DNA of 64,000 nt from Paenibacillus marchantiophytorum. Lineage in GTDB: Bacteria; Bacillota; Bacilli; Paenibacillales; NBRC-103111. Below, one piece after another: positions 18,269 through 27,444 of the stretch. The position numbers and the translations under genes were made by a program. Every line of letters starts with the position of its first letter. Position 1 is the first letter of the stretch. The stretch is from the NCBI RefSeq assembly GCF_014640555.1, contig NZ_BMHE01000023.1:1-64000 (forward strand). The letters run 5' to 3'. Below the pieces are notes generated by a model. It searched no databases. It saw nothing but the letters and a program-made list of their open reading frames with translations, and was not told the origin of the DNA.

Positions 18269-19414
18269 TTAGTCGTTTCTACGTGTCATTTGCTGCCACA
18301 CGGAACCTTCTGCGGCGTGACCGCCTTCGATGCGCTCCAAGGCAATTTTCACTTGCATGCGGACTTCAAATTCCGGATCATCACCGGCTTCATGAAGGTC
18401 GCCCAGCACGGTGTTGTCGCCAACTTCGTACAAGAAACGTGCTGCGCGCCAGCGGACCAACTTGTTGCGGTCCTTCAATGCCTTGGCCATTGCCGGCATG
18501 GCGGCAGGGTCGCCGATGTCGGACAGCGTATCGCCAGCCGTCCGTCGAACAGAAGCGGTAGCGTCCTCTAGCGCACGATACAGATAAGGCAGCACCTCGG
18601 GTTCCTTAATATCCCCGAGGTAGACGGTCGCCAGTCGGCGGATCGACGTGTTCTCGTCCTGCAGGGCGTGGACGAGCAGGGCCAGCGTCTCCAGCGACGG
18701 CTGGATCTTCTGAAGCGCGGCGTAGCGCTGCTTCCAGTCGCTGTGACGCAGCTGCGCGGCGGCTGCGTCTAAGTCCAGCGCCTCTGCGGCGGTTTCCTCC
18801 GCAGAGGCTTCCGGGGTCTCCTGCATCGCGAGGGAGACCAAGCTTTCGACGCGGGCGTCGTCGTAAGAAGCGTCCAGCTCCTGGACGACTTCGCCCGCGA
18901 TGTCCTTGAGCTCGCCGTAGCGCACGCCGAGCTCTTCGAGCTTCCGCTCCTTGATCAGGTTCGGCGATGCCGTACCTGCGCGGACTGCGGCTTCGGTGAA
19001 GCGCTCCGGCATCGCCGAGCGCACTTCTTCGCCGCCTGCGCGAACCCGCACCTGGAGCGGGATGCCGCGGAACATCTGCACGAGGACTTGCGCCTCTCCG
19101 AAGGCCGCGTCAGCCTGTGCCTGCTCTGGCGGCAAGCCGCCATCCGCAGAAGGCTGGGCTTCGCCGAAAATTTCACGTGCTCTGGCGAGAATAAACTGCC
19201 AGTCCCCTTTGGACGTCCGATCGGCGGCAATGAAATCAGCGGCATGGAAGACGCTGATTACGCCTTGAACGGCGAGCAGCTGCTGAATAGCTTCCGGGGC
19301 TTCTGCCAAATTAGCTTTGGTATACGTTTTTCGTACGCTGGCTGGCAGTGACTCGTCCATATTCAGTTTCATCGAATTCGGGCTGGGTGTAGGTTCTATG
19401 GATATAATTTTCAA
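18269..19414 (-). CDS. CvfC-like protein: Nfu N-terminal domain plus HEAT repeats
   Basis: 381 residues with a TTG start, supported by GAAGGAG nine bases upstream; an in-frame ATG ten codons earlier would overlap that ribosome site. The N-terminal 90 residues match the Nfu N-terminal scaffold domain (SIEPTPSPNSMKLNMDE). The C-terminal 150 residues are HEAT-like repeats (LVHALQDENTSIRRLATVYLG, VLPYLYRALEDATASVRRTA). This arrangement is that of the conserved virulence factor C family of Firmicutes. The molecular role is not established. The middle part is Ala/Glu-rich and probably flexible. The DNA is more GC-rich than its neighbours. Confidence 0.85.
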   Translation of the reverse strand: MKIISIEPTPSPNSMKLNMDESLPASVRKTYTKANLAEAPEAIQQLLAVQGVISVFHAADFIAADRTSKGDWQFILARAREIFGEAQPSADGGLPPEQAQADAAFGEAQVLVQMFRGIPLQVRVRAGGEEVRSAMPERFTEAAVRAGTASPNLIKERKLEELGVRYGELKDIAGEVVQELDASYDDARVESLVSLAMQETPEASAEETAAEALDLDAAAAQLRHSDWKQRYAALQKIQPSLETLALLVHALQDENTSIRRLATVYLGDIKEPEVLPYLYRALEDATASVRRTAGDTLSDIGDPAAMPAMAKALKDRNKLVRWRAARFLYEVGDNTVLGDLHEAGDDPEFEVRMQVKIALERIEGGHAAEGSVWQQMTRRND

Positions 19415-19523
19415 GTGGAACAACTCCTTCACGAAGAACATCATAGCCGAAATTGTATTACGTTACGTGAAAAGACCCGGACGGATGACTTCGTCCAGGC
19501 CTGTTATAGGCAGTTATGCCGTG

Positions 19524-20111
19524 TTAATCCAAATCAACTAGGTTGCGATTTAAGTAAAGATCCAACGTTTTGGTTAAATCAAACACCGTGTGGGCAAGAT
19601 CTACGTTCTCAAACACATGATCGCATTGATCACGGAAATCGAGCTCCTCTTCGTAGTACGAGAGGTATTTCGCGATGATATCTTCCGTGTCTCCACTATC
19701 TTTCATCCGTTGCTCAAGCTTTTCTCTGTCCGCATAGATGAAGATCAATACGACCTGATCACCATACAGCTTTTTGAGAGTTTCGGCACCAAAACGGTTC
19801 AAGATTAAATAGATGCTTCCGCTTAGCTCGAACATCTGTTCAATATCCGCACTTTTGATTCCGTACAAATGATCATTTACCGTAGTGACTTCGATAAATT
19901 CATCATTGGCTTGCGCCTGAACAAACTGAGCAGGCGAGATAAACTGATAGTCTTGACCATCTTCTTCAGTAGCCCGGGGCGGCCTTGTTGTGTAAGAGAT
20001 AACTTGCTTCATGCCTAGTGTAGATCCTGACATTTCTGCGACCGTCTTACGACCAGCACCGTGAGGACCTGTGAATACAAAAATCATTTCCTTGTCCTTC
20101 AATGCGTACAT
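19524..20111 (-). CDS. Guanylate-kinase-like protein with altered P-loop
   Basis: 195 residues that follow guanylate kinase through the GMP-binding region (ISYTTRPPRATEEDGQDYQFIS, then EFIEV and LYGI). The P-loop reads GPHGAGRKT (15-23), so the usual Walker Lys position is Arg21 and the next residue is Lys22. This may still bind ATP with a shifted Lys, or it may be a non-kinase nucleotide-binding protein. The start follows GGAGG. It is probably not the housekeeping gmk, which normally lies beside rpoZ. The gene stands alone between the CvfC-like gene and the helicase gene. Confidence 0.8.
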   Translation of the reverse strand: MYALKDKEMIFVFTGPHGAGRKTVAEMSGSTLGMKQVISYTTRPPRATEEDGQDYQFISPAQFVQAQANDEFIEVTTVNDHLYGIKSADIEQMFELSGSIYLILNRFGAETLKKLYGDQVVLIFIYADREKLEQRMKDSGDTEDIIAKYLSYYEEELDFRDQCDHVFENVDLAHTVFDLTKTLDLYLNRNLVDLD

Positions 20112-20275
20112 GGAACATACCTCCTTATTTTATGAACAGTGGGGGGTAAATCCTACGTGCGTGCAACGGTATGAAACGATTTTTGACCAATCAAGTAGGA
20201 TTGCGTTAAACCGTATCTTTATTTTACAACGTTCGGCGTATTCGGTAAAGACTTGTTGAGAAAGCGCTTTTTTTC

Positions 20276-22408
20276 TTAGCGCTTTCCGCCGCGACCGCCG
20301 CCACGAGGCGCGCTGCCGCGTGATCCGCCGGATTGGCCGCCGCGCGGCGAACCGGATCTGTCGCTGCGCGGTGCAGAGCTGCGCGCGCCAAAGCTTGCGC
20401 CGCGTTCACGTGCTCCGCCGGCGCGTTCGCCGCCGGATTGCCCGCCGCGCGTCGCGCTGGGTCTGTCGCCGCGAGGCGCACTGCCGCGTGCCCCGAAGTT
20501 GTCGCCGCGAGGCGCACTGCCACGTGCCCCGAAGTTGTCGCCGCGAGGCGCACTGCCACGTGCCCCGAAGTTGTCGCCGCGAGGCGCACTGCCGCGGGCA
20601 CCAAAATTATCGCCGCGCGGTGCTGCACCGCGCGCGCCACGCTCAGCGCTGTCCCCGCGGGGAGCGCTGTCGCCACGGCCTTTGCCGCCGCCGCGAATGG
20701 TGCGCGACGCGCTTGCCGCGTCGTCACGCCCCGTGCCGGCGTACTTGTTGTATGGCGAGTAAGACTTATCGCCATGTGGAGCCGAACGCTTGCCATCGGC
20801 GCGACCAGCTGTGCGCGGAGCGCGTTCTGCATCTCCGCCACTGCCATAGGACTTGGTTACACGCGCTTTAGCAGCACTCATGTTGTCACCGCGGCCCGTA
20901 CCGGCTTGCGTGATGGCAGGTTCTTTGGCGACAGCCCGTCCCCATGTGTTCGGATTGCGTTCCGAATTCACTTTGGCAGGACGTGCGCCCGTCCGATTAA
21001 CCCCTGGTGCATCGCTGCGTGAGCCGAATTTGTCTCCACGGGCACCAGATGAACTTCTAGCGCCGCCATACTGGACGTTAGCTCGGTCTGCGCGACCACC
21101 GGATCTACCGCGTCCTCCGCGTTGCTCCGAGGATGCGCCGCTGCGTTCGCCACGACCGCCGCGAGCAGGAGCGTTCCCACTTCTGCGTGCGGAGCCTTTG
21201 CCTTCGCTTTCGAAGTTGTCCTCTGAGTTCGAACGTACGCGTCTTTGTCCGAGCTCGCCGCCTCTAAGGGACATTTTGATGCCTTTTTCGATCAATTCAA
21301 TCGTATCCATGTCTCGCGGTGTCGCGAAAGTAACAGCTACTCCGGATTCGCCCGCACGGCCCGTACGACCAATTCGGTGAATATAGCTTTCTGCATCCTG
21401 CGGCACATCGAAGTTGAAGATATGGGTGACACCTTCCACATCTAATCCGCGGGCTGCGATATCCGTAGCGACCAAGAGCTCGATACGACCTTCTCTGAAT
21501 CGTTTCATAACCTGTTCACGTTTGGCTTGGGATAAATCGCCGTGAAGCTCATCGGACATCAGTCCAATTTCCTGTAAAACTTCATTTAAAGCGATAGCCT
21601 TAGCTTTGGTTCGACAGAAAATCATCGCCAAATATGGTTTATATTGTTTAATGGCTGCGATCAGGGCATCTTGTTTCTGACGATCTGTGGTTGGAACAAG
21701 AATTTGTTCGATCTCAGCTAAAGTGACTTGTTTGCTTTGAATTTTGATTTCCTTTGCTTCTTTCATATAAGCTTTGGATAAATTCATCACCTGCTCCGGC
21801 ATTGTTGCTGAGAACAGCAGCGTTTGGCGATAAGGAGAGCACTGCGCAATAATGTCCTTCACTTCATGCAAGAAGCCCATGTGCAGCATTTGGTCCGCTT
21901 CATCTAATACGAGTATTTTCAATTTATAGAAATTGATAGAGCCGCGGCGAAGGTGATCAAGCAATCTTCCCGGAGTTCCTACTACTATATGTATGTTTCC
22001 TTGAAGCTTTCTAAGCTGCTTTTCTACATCTTGACCGCCATAAGCGGCCAGCACCTTTGCGCCAGTTACTGGGACAAGGGTTTTCAGCTCGTTGCTGATC
22101 TGAATCGCTAGTTCACGAGTCGGTGTAAGAATTAAGGCTTGTACGTCCGAACTCTCTACATCAATTGTTTCTAATATAGGAAGAACAAAAGCAAGGGTTT
22201 TCCCCGTACCTGTTTGTGCCTGCGCAATAACATCCGTACCTTTTAATAAAACAGGAATAGCTTCCCGTTGAATAGGCGTCGGTTCTACGACTCCCTCAGC
22301 TTGTAAAACTTGAACGAGGCGATCTCTAATTCCTAATGAGGCAAATCCATTTGACATGGTAAATTGGCCAGCTCCCTTTTTCCTGCTTAATATAGGGACT
22401 TTGGTCAT
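20276..22408 (-). CDS. DEAD-box RNA helicase with long RG-rich tail
   Basis: 710 residues. The helicase core (about 20-385) has the Q motif (EPTPIQREAIP), AQTGTGKT, PTRELAIQ, VLDEADQML, FSATMP, ATDIAARGLD and HRIGRTGRAG, so it should unwind RNA in ribosome assembly or mRNA decay like CshA/DeaD. The remaining 325 residues are rich in Arg and Gly and include a 12-residue motif GDNFGARGSAPR repeated four times, expected to be disordered and RNA-binding. An AAGGAG site supports the ATG at 22408; an ATG 17 codons later is a possible alternative. A hairpin AAAGCGC..GCGCTTT spans the stop codon. Confidence 0.93.
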   Translation of the reverse strand: MTKVPILSRKKGAGQFTMSNGFASLGIRDRLVQVLQAEGVVEPTPIQREAIPVLLKGTDVIAQAQTGTGKTLAFVLPILETIDVESSDVQALILTPTRELAIQISNELKTLVPVTGAKVLAAYGGQDVEKQLRKLQGNIHIVVGTPGRLLDHLRRGSINFYKLKILVLDEADQMLHMGFLHEVKDIIAQCSPYRQTLLFSATMPEQVMNLSKAYMKEAKEIKIQSKQVTLAEIEQILVPTTDRQKQDALIAAIKQYKPYLAMIFCRTKAKAIALNEVLQEIGLMSDELHGDLSQAKREQVMKRFREGRIELLVATDIAARGLDVEGVTHIFNFDVPQDAESYIHRIGRTGRAGESGVAVTFATPRDMDTIELIEKGIKMSLRGGELGQRRVRSNSEDNFESEGKGSARRSGNAPARGGRGERSGASSEQRGGRGRSGGRADRANVQYGGARSSSGARGDKFGSRSDAPGVNRTGARPAKVNSERNPNTWGRAVAKEPAITQAGTGRGDNMSAAKARVTKSYGSGGDAERAPRTAGRADGKRSAPHGDKSYSPYNKYAGTGRDDAASASRTIRGGGKGRGDSAPRGDSAERGARGAAPRGDNFGARGSAPRGDNFGARGSAPRGDNFGARGSAPRGDNFGARGSAPRGDRPSATRGGQSGGERAGGARERGASFGARSSAPRSDRSGSPRGGQSGGSRGSAPRGGGRGGKR
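20465..20608 (-). repeat. 36-bp tandem repeat inside the helicase gene
   Basis: GTCGCCGCGAGGCGCACTGC recurs on the plus strand at 20465, 20501, 20537 and 20573, an exact 36-bp period. It encodes GDNFGARGSAPR. Copy number is likely to vary between strains by slippage. Confidence 0.95.
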
Positions 22409-22545
22409 AGACCAAAATCTCTCCTTGTTAAAGACGATTCCCTCATTGTACAGGAATGCCAGACAAATGAAAACAGGAGCCGGCCAACAAGCAGTAAAAA
22501 ACTACTCTATATATAGAAGTAATTCGCTGAAAAGTCCATTTTCTT

Positions 22546-23232
22546 CTATTTATTAGGCAGTTGTTGTGCAGTACCAAACACGCGGGTAACGGTCTGATTG
22601 AACGTTGGCAATAAAGGCATGAGGGAATTGCCTTTCCAACTTTCTTGGGCGAAGCTGTTCATTTGATTAAGGAAATCACGGTTGGCTGAAATGTACACAT
22701 CCATGATGTTGGGCTGCAGGAGACGAATCTTCTCCGCCATCGCTTGTTTGAAACGGTGGGATAACAGGTCGTGATGAACGGCTGTTTCATAGTTGTTAAA
22801 GCCATTATTTAATTCGTTGGAGGGCAAATAATCATCAAAGGGAGCTTTATCGTTATAAAAGCCTTTATTTGTTCCCTGATTATTCGTTTCTTTCGTTGTC
22901 CCTTTCGTACCGATTGCGCTGCTGTCAATCATAAGAGCTACATAAGCATTCTGGTCGGTTGTCATCACAATAGCGGTGTTCACGCCATTCATAGCATTAA
23001 GCTGGTTGGAAAGGAACTGGCTGTAGATCAGCTTCGTGTTGTTGTGTGTAACAGGTCCAGAAAGCTGCTGGGTTTGATACGCTCTTTCGTTTTCATCTGA
23101 TTTTTCGACAGGGGCGCCAAAATTCGTGTGGTCGGGACTTTTCCCATACTCTCTTCCTTTTTCTGCACAACCACTGAATGCGAGCATGAGGAATATCATT
23201 CCACAAATCGGAAAACCTAACTTCCTAAGCAT
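22546..23232 (-). CDS. YhcN/YlaJ-family sporulation lipoprotein
   Basis: 228 residues with a lipoprotein signal (lipobox FSGC, Cys22), then a region matching the YhcN/YlaJ spore lipoprotein family (VNTAIVMTTDQNAYVALMI). The C-terminal part has a repeat of that fold (PNIMDVYISANRDFLNQMNSF). Family members are found in the spore coat or inner membrane and affect germination. GGGAGG precedes the start. It is monocistronic, divergent from the cytochrome oxidase operon. Confidence 0.87.
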   Translation of the reverse strand: MLRKLGFPICGMIFLMLAFSGCAEKGREYGKSPDHTNFGAPVEKSDENERAYQTQQLSGPVTHNNTKLIYSQFLSNQLNAMNGVNTAIVMTTDQNAYVALMIDSSAIGTKGTTKETNNQGTNKGFYNDKAPFDDYLPSNELNNGFNNYETAVHHDLLSHRFKQAMAEKIRLLQPNIMDVYISANRDFLNQMNSFAQESWKGNSLMPLLPTFNQTVTRVFGTAQQLPNK

Positions 23233-23412
23233 CTGAGATGACCTCCCATATAGTGTGTAATGTCTTTAGGATGGGATGTTTCCGTACTTTTATTCGTCTT
23301 CGCAAATATAGGCATTCGTGCATAAAGAGGTGGTTGTATGGAAATAACCATGAAGGGAAAATATATCGTCATAGAGCGCTTTAAGAACAATTTGTGAACT
23401 TCCCTCCAGCGA

Positions 23413-23441
23413 TTGACAAAAACTTTTCACGAATTTATAGT
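23413..23441 (+). promoter_or_regulatory. Sigma-A promoter of the cytochrome oxidase operon
   Basis: TTGACA and TATAGT are separated by exactly 17 bp, about 70 bp upstream of ctaC. No operator-like repeat is evident around it. Confidence 0.75.
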
Positions 23442-23510
23442 TAATAAAGTGAATTGACATGGGCATGGCCTTCGTGGTAAAAATAATGTTTTAAAAGTGG
23501 GGTTGATACA

Positions 23511-24527
23511 ATGAGTGGAATGAAAAAGTTGTGGCGTCTGCTACCCCTAATAGCGGTGATGACGTTCTTGCTAACCGGGTGTGGAGACCCAACCTTGTCT
23601 GCTTTACAGCCAAAAGGGCCTGTTGCTTCCGAGCAGCTGTACCTAATGAAATTAAGTCTCTTTATCATGGTTTTTGTCGTAATTGTCGTATTTGCAATTT
23701 ATGTGTATGTTTTAATTCGCTTCCGCAAAAAAGCGGGCGATGACAGCATACCTAAACAGGTTGAAGGAAGCCATGTGCTTGAGATTATCTGGACGGTTGT
23801 CCCGATTCTTTTACTGTTAGTGCTTGCGGTGCCTACAGTATCTTACACGTTTAAGCATTCGACCAATTACACGAAGGATAAAGCTGCAGTGCATGTTAAA
23901 GTAACTGCGCATCAATTCTGGTGGCAGTTTGAATATCCGGATCTTGGTATTGCTACAGCTCAAGAGCTTGTTGTGCCTAAGGATAAAATTATTGCCTTCG
24001 AACTTGTTTCCGCTGACGTATCTCATGCTTTCTGGGTACCGTCGCTTGGTGGTAAAGTCGATACGAATCCAGGGATCACCAACACGCTTTATTTGCAAGC
24101 CGATGAAATCGCAACCTTCCAGGGAAGGTGTACGGAGCTTTGCGGAGCCTCACATGCTTTGATGAACTTTACGGTTGCATCCAAGTCAGAAGCCGATTTC
24201 GATGCTTGGGTCGCCAAAATGAAAGCACCTGCTACTGTGCCGGCAACTGCGCAGAAGGGTGAAGAACTTTTCAAAGAAAATTGTATGTCTTGTCATGCTG
24301 TTAATGCGAACGGTCCTGGTGTTGCTCCTAACCTCAAAGGTTTCGCTGATCGTGATACACTTGCAGGTATCCTGGAACACACTCCTGAAAACATGGCGTT
24401 GTGGATCAAAGATCCGCAAGACCAAAAACCAGGCAACAAAATGCCGGCTTTTGGTAAAAAAGCAGGCGGGAAGCTTGACGACGCTCAGATTAAAGATATT
24501 GTTTCATACTTACAGACATTGAAATAA
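23511..24527 (+). CDS. ctaC: Cytochrome c oxidase subunit II (caa3 type)
   Basis: 338 residues; accepts electrons and passes them to subunit I. It has a lipoprotein signal (LLTGC, Cys24), two membrane segments (to about residue 110), a CuA domain with HAFW and CTELCGASHALM, and a C-terminal cytochrome c domain with heme site CMSCH and Met ligand near NKMPAFG. The fused heme domain defines the caa3 type, which takes electrons directly from the bc complex or small c cytochromes. It is first in the ctaC-ctaD-ctaE-ctaF operon, 27 bp before ctaD. The start is preceded by a weak GGGGTTG site. Confidence 0.96.
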   Translation: MSGMKKLWRLLPLIAVMTFLLTGCGDPTLSALQPKGPVASEQLYLMKLSLFIMVFVVIVVFAIYVYVLIRFRKKAGDDSIPKQVEGSHVLEIIWTVVPILLLLVLAVPTVSYTFKHSTNYTKDKAAVHVKVTAHQFWWQFEYPDLGIATAQELVVPKDKIIAFELVSADVSHAFWVPSLGGKVDTNPGITNTLYLQADEIATFQGRCTELCGASHALMNFTVASKSEADFDAWVAKMKAPATVPATAQKGEELFKENCMSCHAVNANGPGVAPNLKGFADRDTLAGILEHTPENMALWIKDPQDQKPGNKMPAFGKKAGGKLDDAQIKDIVSYLQTLK

Positions 24528-24554
24528 ACTTCTCAGGTAAAGGAGGTTAATACG

Positions 24555-26429
24555 TTGGCACACGCACATCCAGTAAAAAAACACCACACCGGATTGATGG
24601 ATTGGCTCACAACAGTCGATCATAAGAAAATCGGGATTCTGTACTTACTAGCGGGCGGTTTCTTCTTCCTCGTAGGGGGACTTGAAGCCATCCTGATCCG
24701 GATTCAGCTTGCATTCCCGGATCAACACATTTTCATCGGAGATTCATTCAACCAATTAACAACGATGCACGGAACAACGATGATTTTCTTTGCGGCAATG
24801 CCGGTTATCTTCGCTTTCATGAATGCCATCGTTCCTCTACAAATTGGTGCTAGGGACGTTGCCTTCCCATTCGTTAACTCTCTTGGTTTCTGGCTGTTCT
24901 TCGCGGGCGGCATACTGATGAACACAAGTTGGTTTTTGGGTGGAGCACCGGATGCAGGCTGGACGGGATATGCACCATTATCCACCATTCAGGACACCGG
25001 ATGGGGTCAGACGATAGAGAACAATTTGCAAGGTACTGATTTCTATGTCCTTGGTTTGCAAATTGCCGGTATCGGTACATTAATCGGGGGGATTAACTTC
25101 CTGGTTACGATTATTAACATGCGTGCACCTGGTCTTACATATATGCGTTTGCCAATGTTCACATGGACAGCTTTCATCACTTCCGGTTTGATCGTTCTTG
25201 CATTCCCTGCAATTACGGTTGCGCTTGTTGAACTCATGTTTGACCGTATTTTCGGTGGTGCGTTCTTCGATGCAGCCCGTGGGGGCAACAACGTACTATG
25301 GGAGCATTTATTCTGGATTTTCGGGCATCCCGAAGTTTATATCTTGATTCTTCCAGCTTTCGGTATCATCTCAGAGATCGTTTCTACGTTCTCCAAAAAA
25401 CGTCTTTTCGGTTACAGCTCCATGGTTTTCGCGACGGTGTTGATCGGATTCCTGGGCTTCATGGTTTGGGTACATCACATGTTTACATCAGGTCTGGGTC
25501 CAGTAGCTAACTCAATCTTTGCGATTGCAACGATGGCGATTGCTGTACCGACAGGTGTGAAAATCTTTAACTGGCTGTTCACGCTGTGGGGCGGACAAAT
25601 TCGTTTCACGACTGCGAATATTTTCGCAACAGCGTTTATTCCGACTTTCGTAATGGGTGGTACAACAGGGGTTATGCTTGCGATTCCAGCAGCCGACTTC
25701 CAGTATCATGACACTTACTTTGTCGTCGCTCACTTTCACTATGTTATCGTTGGTGGTCTAGTGCTTGGTTTGTTCTCAGGCCTATACTACTGGTGGCCAA
25801 AAATGTTTGGTCGCATGCTGCATGAAGGTCTGGGTAAACTGCATTTCTGGTTATTCTTCATCGGTTTCCATCTGACATTCTTCCCGCAGCATTTCTTGGG
25901 ATTAATGGGAATGCCGCGTCGTGTCTTTACGTACCAGCCTGGATACGATCTTGAAGTAGGTAACTTAGTATCCACTGTAGGTGCGTTCTTGATGGGTATC
26001 GGTACATTGGTATTCCTGATCAACATTATTGCAACACAAAGAAAACCAAAAACGGCTCTTGCAGATCCTTGGGATGGCCGTACATTGGAGTGGGCGATTC
26101 CTTCACCTGCACCAGAATATAACTTCAAACAAACGCCGCTTGTTCGCGGATTAGATGCACTTTGGAAAGAAAAAATGGCGGGCAACAAAGAGATGACGCC
26201 GGCAGAACCAGTAGGTTCGATTCATATGCCATCTTCATCCATTTTACCGCTTGTAATGTCCGTTGGCTTATTCATTGCTGGTTTTGGTTTCATGTACAGA
26301 AACTACTATGTAGCAGCCGCGGGTATCGTAGTTACATTTATTGCGATGTTCTTGCGTTCCGTTTATGACGATCATGGTTGGCATATTGAACCGGAAGAGC
26401 TTGAAGATGACAAGGGGGTAAAGGCATGA
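24555..26429 (+). CDS. ctaD: Cytochrome c oxidase subunit I
   Basis: 624 residues with a TTG start behind AGGAGG. It is the catalytic heme-copper subunit with 12 or more membrane helices. Ligands are visible: TTMHGTTM (heme a), WEHLFWIFGHPEVY (CuB His with the cross-linked Tyr), VHHMF (CuB) and AHFHYV (hemes a and a3). The GHPEVY Tyr and the K-channel region place it in the A-type family. The C-terminal extension ends in an acidic tail, as in Bacillus CtaD. It overlaps ctaE by 4 bp, implying translational coupling. Confidence 0.97.
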   Translation: MAHAHPVKKHHTGLMDWLTTVDHKKIGILYLLAGGFFFLVGGLEAILIRIQLAFPDQHIFIGDSFNQLTTMHGTTMIFFAAMPVIFAFMNAIVPLQIGARDVAFPFVNSLGFWLFFAGGILMNTSWFLGGAPDAGWTGYAPLSTIQDTGWGQTIENNLQGTDFYVLGLQIAGIGTLIGGINFLVTIINMRAPGLTYMRLPMFTWTAFITSGLIVLAFPAITVALVELMFDRIFGGAFFDAARGGNNVLWEHLFWIFGHPEVYILILPAFGIISEIVSTFSKKRLFGYSSMVFATVLIGFLGFMVWVHHMFTSGLGPVANSIFAIATMAIAVPTGVKIFNWLFTLWGGQIRFTTANIFATAFIPTFVMGGTTGVMLAIPAADFQYHDTYFVVAHFHYVIVGGLVLGLFSGLYYWWPKMFGRMLHEGLGKLHFWLFFIGFHLTFFPQHFLGLMGMPRRVFTYQPGYDLEVGNLVSTVGAFLMGIGTLVFLINIIATQRKPKTALADPWDGRTLEWAIPSPAPEYNFKQTPLVRGLDALWKEKMAGNKEMTPAEPVGSIHMPSSSILPLVMSVGLFIAGFGFMYRNYYVAAAGIVVTFIAMFLRSVYDDHGWHIEPEELEDDKGVKA

Positions 26430-27040
26430 GTACTCATCATACGGGCGCACTGCCTGCTAATCCGGAAACGGCTACCCTCGAAGGGAAAAATAAGGTTCTT
26501 GGCTTTTGGTTATTCTTGGGTGCCGAGGTTGTGTTGTTCGGTTGTTTATTCGCAACGTACATTGCGCTTCGGAACTCTGTTCCTGATGGCCCAACAGCTC
26601 AAGAAATATTCAAACTCAAAACAGTGGGTTGGTCTACCTTCATCCTCTTAACAAGTAGTTTGACAAGTGTATTCGCGATTATCGCGATGCATAGAAATAA
26701 ACTAGGTCAATTGTTAAGCTGGTTAGTTGTTACGGTTTTGTTTGGTCTTTCGTTCTTGGGTCTTGAGATTTATGAGTTCGTTGAATACGTGCACGAAGGT
26801 CACAAGTTCACGACAAGTGCTTTCTCGACTTCCTTCTATACGTTGGTTGGGTTCCACGGAGCTCACGTAGCGTTCGGTATTTGCTGGATCACTTTGTTGG
26901 TTTTGCAAGGATTGAAAAAAGGGTTGACCGTTGTTACTGCACCTAAGTTTTATGTTGCCGCACTATATTGGCACTTTATTGACTTAGTGTGGGTATTTAT
27001 CTTCACAGTCGTTTATCTGATGGGGAAGGTGGGTCAATAA
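26426..27040 (+). CDS. ctaE: Cytochrome c oxidase subunit III
   Basis: 204 residues, five predicted membrane helices. The family motifs GFWLFLGAEVVLF and GFHGAHVAFGICW, then ALYWHFIDLVWVF, are present. The protein stabilises the proton-pumping core. Its ATG overlaps the ctaD stop (ATGA-type), and ctaF follows after 1 bp. Confidence 0.96.
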   Translation: MSTHHTGALPANPETATLEGKNKVLGFWLFLGAEVVLFGCLFATYIALRNSVPDGPTAQEIFKLKTVGWSTFILLTSSLTSVFAIIAMHRNKLGQLLSWLVVTVLFGLSFLGLEIYEFVEYVHEGHKFTTSAFSTSFYTLVGFHGAHVAFGICWITLLVLQGLKKGLTVVTAPKFYVAALYWHFIDLVWVFIFTVVYLMGKVGQ

Positions 27041-27041
27041 G

Positions 27042-27356
27042 ATGAGCAGCAATACTCATGATACATCTGCACCTAAACGTGTTAAGCATGAATCACCCTT
27101 GAACCATTACTTGTCTTACATTGTCTCGATTCTACTCACGATGCTTGCATTCGCTGTCGTGCTCTACGGAGATCTGGATCGTTCGTTTATCTTAATCTTT
27201 ATCGTTACTTTAGGTATCGTTCAAGCAGTTATCCAGTTGTTATTCTGGATGCATGCCAAAGAAAGAGGACACTTATTCCCGCTAATTTTCATCGCGGGAG
27301 GAGCTTTCGTAGCGCTTACCTGTGTTATTATGGCCGTATATTGGGTGTGGTGGTAA
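27042..27356 (+). CDS. ctaF: Cytochrome c oxidase subunit IV
   Basis: 104 residues with three hydrophobic helices (YLSYIVSILLTMLAFAVVL, FILIFIVTLGIVQAVIQLLF, LIFIAGGAFVALTCVIMAV), as in Bacillus CtaF/QoxD. It is the last subunit gene in the operon, immediately after ctaE, and is followed by a terminator. Confidence 0.94.
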   Translation: MSSNTHDTSAPKRVKHESPLNHYLSYIVSILLTMLAFAVVLYGDLDRSFILIFIVTLGIVQAVIQLLFWMHAKERGHLFPLIFIAGGAFVALTCVIMAVYWVWW

Positions 27357-27368
27357 GTAATCAGGAAG

Positions 27369-27407
27369 AGGCAACTTTGTCTAGACAAAGTGCCTCCTCT
27401 TTTTTTA
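27369..27407 (+). terminator. Terminator after ctaF
   Basis: AGGCA and CTTTG pair with CAAAG and TGCCT around a TCTAGA loop, followed by CCTCTTTTTTT. ctaG lies just beyond, so it is either expressed by partial readthrough or from its own promoter. Confidence 0.85.
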
Positions 27408-27444
27408 CCAGGAGCCTACCGTTGGAAGGAGATAGCGTACACGT

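Noticed and set aside
20320..21380. Long plus-strand open frames opposite the helicase tail.
   Set aside because: They are Arg/Ala/Pro-rich mirror frames of a GC-rich repetitive region, without ribosome sites or family features.
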